Shown here: piece by piece, positions 7,710-14,434 of the stretch
How positions within the stretch are numbered: position 1 is the stretch's first letter
Layout: each line of letters opens with the position of its first letter
DNA from: an uncultured Erysipelotrichaceae bacterium
GTDB taxonomy: Bacteria > Bacillota_I > Bacilli_A > RFN20 > CAG-826
Assembly: GCA_902777015.1 (NCBI GenBank)
Contig: CACYSA010000001.1
Span: 1 to 50,524, forward strand
Direction of reading: 5' to 3'
DNA: 50,524 nt
The notes under the pieces: model-generated
Databases searched by the model: none
What the model saw: the letters and a program-made list of their open reading frames with translations, nothing else
What the model was told of the DNA's origin: nothing
Position numbers and translations under genes: made by a program

Positions 7710-9935
7710 TTATATTTTGTTCATCGCTCTTTTTCTTCTGCTCATTGCTGATTTAATCTTGCCACATTCTGGACAGCCGCTTCCCTTTTTTCTGGAATAT
7801 GGTTGGGTCCACCAATCGTGCCCACAAATGGAACATTTCCAATGAACTTTTTCATGCGAACTGCAACATACTTTATCAGGAGAGAGAATATTATCCCTAC
7901 AATATTCTTTGACCAAATTAGGCAATTTTTCCGCTATTGAACCATTCTTTTTCAAAGCAAGCTCTTTGTGGCGCAAACCATTCGCTTTGTCAGCGCATTT
8001 TCTACATCCATTCCCAGCGCTTCTTCTAACAGGAGGAGCTTTATATTCGTACCCGCAAACTGGGCATTTCCACCAAACTGGAGTCACTGATTTATAGTGA
8101 ATGTGTTGAGGATCAATTCCAGCGTTTTTTTCATACAGCCATTCATTCAAAAATTCTGGATGCTTAGTCGCGAAATCGTTGTGCCCCACAATAAGTTTCC
8201 TATTTGCACATTTTGGGCAGCCTCTTCCATGATGCCTATTGGCAATTCTTTCTTGCCATTCATGACCACAAATATGGCATTTCCACCACACTTTTTCATC
8301 AGATCCATTAGTGTAGCATTCAGGCCCTTTTACGTTTCTTACATAGTTCCAATCATCTAATAAAATGCGATTCGAGATTGAACCTTTTTCTTTTATAAGA
8401 TTCGCTCTTCTTCTTATCCTCTCGCTTTTTGCTACGCATTTTGGACAGCCATCAGAGTTTACTTGATTATTTATTGTTCTTTCGTATTCACATCCACAGT
8501 CAGGACATAACCACCATGCTTTAAAATCGCTTTTTGATTTAAACATAGTTGGCTTAAGTGTTCCATTCTTAGTTGGATGCCAATACTTTGCCTTATCTGG
8601 ATATGTATCCTGCAAAGAATCTTTGACCTGGGTAGCATATCTCATAATCTCAAATCTATCTCTAGAAAGATTTACATCGATTGTGTTTAACCAATAGATG
8701 TCTGTGTAATCCAAATGCTCTAAAACAATATGAATAACTTTAGTGAAACCTTCTTCTGATTCAAAATCATCTGATGATATCATTTCGTCGGCCAAATCTA
8801 GCCCTAACTCATCAGGCATTTTTTCTTTAATGCGTATTAACTTAATATGTCTTTCTTGACACAAATGATATTTTTTTCTTTCTCTATCAAAGTTTTCATT
8901 CTTATGCCAAGCTACTCCATCATACTCTATAGCAGTACCAATTGAAGGAATAAAGATATCCAATTCCATTCTCCCAAAAGATTCTGGTTTATATCTACTT
9001 ATAACATTTGGATACATTTTTCTTATGTAAAAGCATAGTGCTTGCTCTCTAAAAGAAGTTTGTCTTCCACTATTGCAAATTGGACAGTTAGTTCCATGTG
9101 TAGAAGAACGATGATTAATGTTTGCTTGGTATTCGTGCCCCACTGGGCAAAGCCACCAAACGATTTTGTTTTGGCTAGGAAACACCATATTAGGCTTCAA
9201 ATCGCCATTTCTAGTTGGATGCCATTCACTTGCTAAATTGGGATTAACAGTTGCTAAATCATTGACGCTAGGAACAAGTGTTCTTCTTCCACAACATGGA
9301 CAACCTCTTCCATTTTTCCTGTTGCTGATTTTTGCCTCCCATTCATAACCACAAACATGGCACTTCCAATGAACCTTAATGTTCGCTTTAGGCGTTACTT
9401 CGGTTGGCTTTACTATGTTTTTAGAATAATCCCAATCCAGAAGAAGTCTTTCATCGTTTAGACATCCGTTTTTATTCAGTTCAAATATGTGCCTTTTATA
9501 TGATTGTTCTTTCTTAGAACATTTAGGGCAATTAATTTCTTTCTTTGTTGCTACTCTTACTCGCCCAGTCCATTCAAAAGAGCATTTATGACATTTCCAA
9601 GAAACAATTGTTAAACTTCTTTTGGAAAGTGATGATGGATCAATGTTTTTATTCTTGCTATAGTCCCAATCTAACATCAAAATAGGATAATTTGATTCAA
9701 AGTCATTTATACCCTTTATCACAAGATAATTTGAACAAACTGGACAGCCAAAACTTCTAAATATCTTTTTATCTGGAGAACATAAAAACGATGGATGACC
9801 TTCTTTACATTTCCAAAAGTATTTTTTATTGCTTCTAGGACTGACGTCAGAAGGCTTTATTGGATAGTTCAGCTCAAAGTCCCAGACATCATCTATATTC
9901 GGCATGTAATCATAAATATTTTTCTTTAATTTCAT
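7710..9935 (-). CDS. Nuclease with eight zinc-ribbon (DUF4379-like) repeats
   Basis: The 741-residue protein is built of repeats of about 65-75 residues of the form W-K-C-x2-C/GH...C-P-x-C, joined by segments such as LLDWDYSKN and EWHPTRNG. Four lie before and four after a central domain at about residues 294-375. That domain has FREQ (E297), MELDIFIP (D326) and IEYDGVAWH (E337, D339), the layout of a Vsr-like or PD-(D/E)xK endonuclease. The repeats match the probable zinc-ribbon family often seen with such nucleases. It is likely a DNA-binding endonuclease. The ATG lies only seven bases after a TACAAT -10 box with no ribosome-binding site, so the mRNA is probably leaderless. It lies upstream of the helicase. 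Confidence 0.8.
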   Translation of the reverse strand: MKLKKNIYDYMPNIDDVWDFELNYPIKPSDVSPRSNKKYFWKCKEGHPSFLCSPDKKIFRSFGCPVCSNYLVIKGINDFESNYPILMLDWDYSKNKNIDPSSLSKRSLTIVSWKCHKCSFEWTGRVRVATKKEINCPKCSKKEQSYKRHIFELNKNGCLNDERLLLDWDYSKNIVKPTEVTPKANIKVHWKCHVCGYEWEAKISNRKNGRGCPCCGRRTLVPSVNDLATVNPNLASEWHPTRNGDLKPNMVFPSQNKIVWWLCPVGHEYQANINHRSSTHGTNCPICNSGRQTSFREQALCFYIRKMYPNVISRYKPESFGRMELDIFIPSIGTAIEYDGVAWHKNENFDRERKKYHLCQERHIKLIRIKEKMPDELGLDLADEMISSDDFESEEGFTKVIHIVLEHLDYTDIYWLNTIDVNLSRDRFEIMRYATQVKDSLQDTYPDKAKYWHPTKNGTLKPTMFKSKSDFKAWWLCPDCGCEYERTINNQVNSDGCPKCVAKSERIRRRANLIKEKGSISNRILLDDWNYVRNVKGPECYTNGSDEKVWWKCHICGHEWQERIANRHHGRGCPKCANRKLIVGHNDFATKHPEFLNEWLYEKNAGIDPQHIHYKSVTPVWWKCPVCGYEYKAPPVRRSAGNGCRKCADKANGLRHKELALKKNGSIAEKLPNLVKEYCRDNILSPDKVCCSSHEKVHWKCSICGHDWWTQPYSRKKGSGCPECGKIKSAMSRRKRAMNKI

Positions 9936-9942
9936 TGAAATA

Positions 9943-9973
9943 ATTGTAGCACATTATGGTGTTAAGCTATCAA
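9943..9973 (-). promoter_or_regulatory. Promoter of the zinc-ribbon nuclease gene (leaderless)
   Basis: TGCTACAAT is a TGn-extended -10 box (hexamer at 9948-9943), with TTGATA at 9973-9968 as a loosely spaced -35. Transcription would begin at or one base before the ATG at 9935. Confidence 0.45.
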
Positions 9974-10176
9974 CAGACAAGATTGCAAGCCAATGCTAAT
10001 TACTGTTTAGTAAGCATTAAGGTTGCTATCGAATATTTGTATTTTAAGTAACTATTTGAGCACTTTTGCAGCGAAAAATTATCTTTCTAAAAAGAATCGC
10101 CAAAAATCTATATCTCTTTGCCAATCATTGATGAGTAAACTTTTCTTAAAAGATAGTTTTCAAGTGAATGCATGTT
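9974..10176. other. Intergenic stretch without recognisable feature
   Basis: About 200 bases between the nuclease promoter and the next stop codon. I see no coding potential, clear terminator or repeat here. The composition is AT-rich like the surroundings. Confidence 0.4.
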
Positions 10177-10803
10177 CTATTGGTTAGAATACTTCTTTAA
10201 AGCGTAGTATAGAATTTGAGCTTCGTTAGGATTTTTATAGCTTACAATATAGCATCGACCGAAAAGTAAGAAAGACAGCTGGTTTTCAGACATGACAATA
10301 TTGCTCGAAAATCTCATATTAAGTGAGCTTTCACCGATTTTTATCATGTCTCCACGTATCGAAACATCTGAAAGCTGGAGATTAATCACTTCAAAACCTT
10401 CCCCGTTGTCTTTATCACTAATTTCAGGTTTTAATTCTTCATTGCTAAAAGTTATAACTTTTTCGTTTTTATTTTGAATAGAATGGTTCCCAGAATAATT
10501 ATGATGATAAGAGTAGTTTTCATCTCTTACACAGAACATGAAAATAGAAGCAAGCAATACAACAGGAATGTACAAAAAGGCCATAATATTGATAGCGGTT
10601 TTTGAATCTCTGCTTAAGGCGATCAAACATCCAATACTTGTAACCAAGGCATATCCCCCGTACCCGAAGAAAATCAGCATCGCTTGTTCGACACCGGTTA
10701 AGTTTGATTGGCTTGCTTGTGAAATTGTTATAAGACCAATAAGAATTAAAAATATTGATGCTATTAGCCCAATAATCACAAATACTCTTGATGCACCTCT
10801 CAT
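10177..10803 (-). CDS. Membrane protein of unknown function (pair member B)
   Basis: The 208-residue product has three predicted membrane helices in its first 110 residues (around 8-28, 42-62 and 72-92), then a Tyr/His-rich linker (NYSYHHNYSG) and a soluble domain of about 90 residues. It resembles the upstream neighbour in having three helices and a YxYHxxxY-type linker, so the two may have arisen by duplication or work as partners. GGAG upstream supports the ATG. The gap to the upstream gene is 32 bases, so they are probably one operon. No family is recognised. Confidence 0.65.
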   Translation of the reverse strand: MRGASRVFVIIGLIASIFLILIGLITISQASQSNLTGVEQAMLIFFGYGGYALVTSIGCLIALSRDSKTAINIMAFLYIPVVLLASIFMFCVRDENYSYHHNYSGNHSIQNKNEKVITFSNEELKPEISDKDNGEGFEVINLQLSDVSIRGDMIKIGESSLNMRFSSNIVMSENQLSFLLFGRCYIVSYKNPNEAQILYYALKKYSNQ

Positions 10804-10835
10804 AAGTTAAAACTCCTTATAACTTCAATATCATC

Positions 10836-11606
10836 TTATCCGAGAAGTTCTTTTTTCTTCTGATCAAATTCTTCTTGGGTAATAATATTCAAATCAAGCA
10901 ATTCTTTATATTTTTTGATTTCTTCAAATTTGTCTGTTTCAGTTTCTTTATTTGCGCCAGGAACAAATGCTTGATATAACTCATCTTGTTTTTTTCTTTC
11001 TTGAGCGATGAATTCAGGATTTTTAACTTTAATGTAAACATTATCTAGTGACGTTTCTGCTCTAAATATAGATGTCCCACGATCGACCTGGATAGTTAAA
11101 TATTCGCCATTAACTTCTATAACTTCACAAATATCGTCACTCGCAACTCTTTTGCCAACTGTAGAAGCGTAAAAGCCATCAATAATCTTAATAATAGAAC
11201 CAGCGGATGCTTTATAATTTGCAGACGGTTTAACAAAAATATACTCATCTATTTTTTTCTCTTCTATTGCATTTTCTTGTGGCTTTTGCTGAGATTGAGA
11301 AGAGTAATAACTATGTGCATGGTAAGTATATCTTCCATAGGAGTTTGGAATACAAAGAGTAAGAATACCACCAACTAAACTAATAAAAAGCAAAGTTATG
11401 ACTCCCCAAGCAACTATATGTTCGCCATCTGATACATTTTGTTGTCTAGCTATCAAAATAATTAATCCAACAATTGTGTAAACGACGGCGATTGCAATAA
11501 GCCATTTGAAACCAGATGCCATTGAATAAAAAACCATCCAAATCCAAATTGTTGCAATTTGAATTATGCCACCAGACCAGCTAAATATATTTGAAGCTCT
11601 TTCCAT
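10836..11606 (-). CDS. Membrane protein with C-terminal SHOCT motif (pair member A)
   Basis: The 256-residue product has three predicted membrane helices in the first 100 residues, a Tyr/His/Ser/Gln linker (RYTYHAHSYYSSQSQQ), a soluble beta-rich domain and a final amphipathic segment (KYKELLDLNIITQEEFDQKK). That final segment matches the SHOCT motif, a short C-terminal oligomerisation element. The ATG at 11606 has GAGG nine bases upstream; an in-frame start 54 bases earlier lacks one. It is the first gene of a two-gene unit with the neighbouring membrane protein. Function unknown. Confidence 0.7.
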   Translation of the reverse strand: MERASNIFSWSGGIIQIATIWIWMVFYSMASGFKWLIAIAVVYTIVGLIILIARQQNVSDGEHIVAWGVITLLFISLVGGILTLCIPNSYGRYTYHAHSYYSSQSQQKPQENAIEEKKIDEYIFVKPSANYKASAGSIIKIIDGFYASTVGKRVASDDICEVIEVNGEYLTIQVDRGTSIFRAETSLDNVYIKVKNPEFIAQERKKQDELYQAFVPGANKETETDKFEEIKKYKELLDLNIITQEEFDQKKKELLG

Positions 11607-11677
11607 ACTATATTCCTCGTTTTCTATTTTTAACATAGAGAAAAAGAAAACAAATTTCAATAACGCGTATTCCTATT

Positions 11678-12317
11678 TTGAGTTCCCCGTTTTTTAAAGG
11701 AGTTGATAAGGAAAGCGATAAAATCGCTATAAATGCCATTAAAATCTAGGAATATTGGATAAATTGGGCTATTTTCATACCAAGAAGGCGGTTAGAAAAA
11801 TATCGAAGGTATGAAATTATGAACGAGTCCGTTTTGCTATGTCACAACCTCCTAGAAAAGATGAAAAAACTTATTAGTATAATTGTTGGAAAATCTTCAG
11901 GAAGACAATTTAAAAGCTACCTTGATATGGCATATGGAATTCTTAAAAGCAAAAGCATTGTTTTGAATGAAATCGCCCATGCCTTAAATTAAGAGACATC
12001 GCTCAAAAAAGTGAATGAGAATTATCGATGATGAATCTAATTACTTATATCACGAATTAAAAGGCTATGAAAAATCTATCAAAGAAAAAGTATCAATTGA
12101 ATTCTATAGAATTCTATCTTCAATAAACACTATATTAGGTATGAACAAAAACGGGGTAAAAAACTATAAGCCTATAAGAAACACAAAAACAAAACAATTA
12201 TCACTATTCAAAATTAATGATTTTGCTTAACAGTTCGCCATCAAAAGTATAATTCTAAAAATCACAAAAAATGAGGCAAAATTTACCTCTAAATTTTTGC
12301 AAAAAGGGGGAACTCAA
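11678..12317 (+). mobile_element. Decayed insertion sequence with terminal inverted repeats
   Basis: TTGAGTTCCCC plus a T-run at 11678-11695 is matched in inverted orientation by a G5 run and AACTCAA ending at 12317, giving imperfect terminal inverted repeats about 18 bases long around a 640-bp element. Inside are the two ends of a transposase with the middle deleted. I could not identify a target-site duplication. The element resembles an internally deleted derivative that could have been mobilised in trans. Confidence 0.6.
11819..12230 (+). pseudogene. Transposase remnant (N- and C-terminal pieces)
   Basis: An open stretch at 11819-11992 encodes 57 residues (MNESVLLCHNLLEKMKKL, then LDMAYGILKSKSIVLNEIAH) typical of the N-terminus of DDE transposases that begin with a helical domain. 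It ends in a stop after ALN, but the reading continues as ETSLKKVNENYR. A second open frame at 12015-12230 has the basic C-terminal style of such transposases and ends near QLSLF. The catalytic DDE domain is missing. The piece is inactive. Confidence 0.6.
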
Positions 12318-12324
12318 GCACAAA

Positions 12325-12352
12325 GAAAAAACCTCAACGTTCCCGCTGAGGT
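12325..12352 (-). terminator. Terminator of the 472-residue lipoprotein gene
   Basis: On the minus strand ACCTCA...TGAGGT forms a stem with additional internal pairing (CG/CG), followed by six T. It lies about 10 bases past the stop codon. Confidence 0.75.
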
Positions 12353-12362
12353 ATTTGTGTTT

Positions 12363-13781
12363 TTAGGCTTTTTCGTTAGCGAATGCTAGTTCGATGTACT
12401 CAATATCGAACCTTGCGTTATTGCTGTTATCAACGTGTTCACTTATTAGCGAAAAACTGTTAGGATATACATCCATTCTTCCTATTCCAGCAAAAAATCC
12501 TGCTGATATAGTACCAAATGTATAAGTGTATGTTCCATCTTCCATTGGGAGTTCGTAAGTGCCCCAATCATCATCATATCTAGTAGATCTTTCGTTACCA
12601 TAAATGTTATTATCAAGGCTTGGTACGTAATAAAAGGAAGGAACCAATCTCAAAGTATTAGCATAAGTAGGCATGGTTGCGGCGAATTTAATAGTAAAAG
12701 ATTTAATATTAAACACGTGATAATTCCAAAGATCGAGATCAAAATAAGAGTTCATATCACCAAGCATTCTTATTAAATTGCCATCACTTTTACTCCAAAC
12801 ATAAGCACTAAATTGTGCGTCACAACCTTTTTTGAGACTTAATCTGTCACCATTATATTTAACGGTAGAATTATCAAGTCTTAATGTATTTCTTGTGATT
12901 AATACTTGATTTCTCGTTTCTTCATCTTTAGATACCTTGATTAAATATTCACCACGATATTTTGGTTTTGCAATTTCATTATCATTCATGAAATGTGTTC
13001 TCGAATTGGTATAAAAAGATGAGAAACCATAATATTTGAATTCTTCACCTGTGTAGTTAAAGACACCGAAGTAATCAGTTCTTCTAATATCCATGTTTTG
13101 GAATATAGCGTAACTATGTTCATCAGCTTCAGCATTAGGAGTAATTACACCACTAGTATTATTAAAATTACCGCCTAAAAAATATCCTCTAGTGCTGTTA
13201 TCAAAAGAGAAGGAATAAGTACCCGCAAGACGGGTTGCAATAGCTTTAGACACTACTGGCTCTTCTGCCTCTTTTGATAATGTTAAATAGGCCATCATGA
13301 ATGAATCTTTTTGAGAAGCAGGAATGTCATAAATTGTATAAACAATATACTTGGTATATCCACTGCCTTCATCAGTAGCGGTCATTGGTGTACCGTTATT
13401 ATTTAAAGTATCGTAAGTCACTGTTGATAAATGACCATCAGATTGTGCTTTAACAATAGTTGCATCTTTACCCGCTACCGCTCTAGTCCAAGAAGCAGTT
13501 ACACCATCTGCTAAGCCACTAATAGCGGCAACATATCTCACAGCGTAATATGTCTGTTCTTCTATTTCATATGTGGCGTGTTGGACACCTACTTTAGGGG
13601 CTAGATTCCATTCACTAGCGGGTTCTGGATCCGCTCTTTTTGGATTTAGTTTTCCAAATAATTCTTCGTGAGCAAGATTGTCTTCTTTGATTTTATCAAC
13701 TGGTGATTTTTGATTTAGACCACCACAGCTAGTTAACACTAAGAATGTTGGTAATAACGCTAAAAATATTTTCTTATTCAT
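12363..13781 (-). CDS. Large secreted lipoprotein of unknown function
   Basis: The 472-residue product starts with a lipoprotein signal (MNKKIFLALLPTF, lipobox LTSC). An Asp/Lys-rich linker and a PADPEPASEW-like stretch lead into a long extracellular region rich in Tyr, Asn, Ser and Thr. The last 200 residues look like a beta-sandwich carbohydrate- or ligand-binding domain, but no catalytic motif is seen. The ATG at 13781 is 11 bases after GGGGAG; the ATG three codons earlier is too close. It is the last gene of a three-gene unit that begins at the InlB-repeat lipoprotein and is headed by tandem site E, with a terminator right after. Confidence 0.72.
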   Translation of the reverse strand: MNKKIFLALLPTFLVLTSCGGLNQKSPVDKIKEDNLAHEELFGKLNPKRADPEPASEWNLAPKVGVQHATYEIEEQTYYAVRYVAAISGLADGVTASWTRAVAGKDATIVKAQSDGHLSTVTYDTLNNNGTPMTATDEGSGYTKYIVYTIYDIPASQKDSFMMAYLTLSKEAEEPVVSKAIATRLAGTYSFSFDNSTRGYFLGGNFNNTSGVITPNAEADEHSYAIFQNMDIRRTDYFGVFNYTGEEFKYYGFSSFYTNSRTHFMNDNEIAKPKYRGEYLIKVSKDEETRNQVLITRNTLRLDNSTVKYNGDRLSLKKGCDAQFSAYVWSKSDGNLIRMLGDMNSYFDLDLWNYHVFNIKSFTIKFAATMPTYANTLRLVPSFYYVPSLDNNIYGNERSTRYDDDWGTYELPMEDGTYTYTFGTISAGFFAGIGRMDVYPNSFSLISEHVDNSNNARFDIEYIELAFANEKA

Positions 13782-13783
13782 AA

Positions 13784-13918
13784 TTACCATTTCTCCCCGT
13801 TATCTGTACCATCATCATCAAAGAAGCGTCTACTACCACTTGTAAGGATGATATCTTCAGGTTTGAAATCCACTATTTCGGCAATAGGTTTTTCATATTT
13901 TTTCTTTTTGTTTTCCAT
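13784..13918 (-). CDS. 44-residue peptide of unknown function
   Basis: This is a short gene with GGGAG ten bases before its ATG. Its stop lies two bases before the start of the large lipoprotein, so the two are very likely translationally coupled. The peptide begins MENKKKKYEKPIAEIVDF, continues KPEDIILTSGS and ends acidic (FFDDDGTDNGEKW). The KKYEKPxxEVVxF...EDVI-TSG style recurs in small peptides of gut Firmicutes and resembles a leader followed by a small tail; that comparison is from memory. It has no signal peptide and no cysteine. Function unknown. Confidence 0.65.
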   Translation of the reverse strand: MENKKKKYEKPIAEIVDFKPEDIILTSGSRRFFDDDGTDNGEKW

Positions 13919-13946
13919 AGACTTTATTCTCCCTTTTATTGTCTAA

Positions 13947-14345
13947 TTAGAACCAAATTACTGGACCCCAGTTTTCTTTAGCGATGCTTTTATAAAGCGC
14001 TTTAGTTACTAGATCCATATTGATATTGATTAATGGTTGATCCCAACCAATAAATTCATATTTGAATTCGCTATTTTCTTCTTTTATCGGTGTAACCCCT
14101 ACGTATGTAGCGGTATCACCTTTTAAGACATCAGTTTCATAAAGCAATGTTTCATCATCGTTGATAAAAGAAACATGATAATAGATATCTTTCGATGATT
14201 GTTCGCTTATTGACGATGAGATAGATTCAACACTTAAAACACTTGAACTAGAACTTATAGTTCTTTGTTGTTCATTATTAGTGCATCCTGCCACACTGAT
14301 GAAGACGATATTTAGTAATCCAAATAGTAATCTCTTATTTTTCAT
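13947..14345 (-). CDS. Lipoprotein with one InlB-type beta repeat
   Basis: The 132-residue product has a lipoprotein signal (MKNKRLLFGLLNIVF, lipobox VAGC), a Ser-rich linker of about 30 residues, and one InlB/Flg_new-type beta repeat (YYHVSFINDDETLLYETDV through YEFIGW). Such repeats are common in surface proteins of Firmicutes and Listeria. The ATG at 14345 lies eight bases after a TAATAA -10 box with no ribosome-binding site, so the transcript is probably leaderless. An earlier in-frame start at 14375 falls inside the promoter element and is rejected. It heads a three-gene unit with the 44-residue peptide and the large lipoprotein. Confidence 0.72.
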   Translation of the reverse strand: MKNKRLLFGLLNIVFISVAGCTNNEQQRTISSSSSVLSVESISSSISEQSSKDIYYHVSFINDDETLLYETDVLKGDTATYVGVTPIKEENSEFKYEFIGWDQPLININMDLVTKALYKSIAKENWGPVIWF

Positions 14346-14353
14346 AAGAAGGT

Positions 14354-14386
14354 TTATTAACTTAATTGCTGTCACAAAAGTGCCAC
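14354..14386 (-). promoter_or_regulatory. Tandem regulatory site E with -10 box
   Basis: GTGGCACTTTTGTGACA (14386-14370, minus strand) is identical to site A over 17 bases although the two lie 13 kb apart. TAATAA at 14359-14354 follows after 10 bases. It controls the InlB-repeat lipoprotein unit. Confidence 0.65.
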
Positions 14387-14404
14387 ACCCTGACGAGGTG
14401 TGGC
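14378..14404 (-). terminator. Terminator-like hairpin overlapping tandem site E
   Basis: GCCACACC pairs with GGTGTGGC over eight bases with a seven-base loop, followed on the minus strand by ACTTTTG. It probably ends the 757-residue lipoprotein transcript. Its 3' arm is the first half of tandem site E, so terminator and promoter share sequence. Confidence 0.5.
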
Positions 14405-14434
14405 CACTTACGCTATATATAACCTTATTAATAT

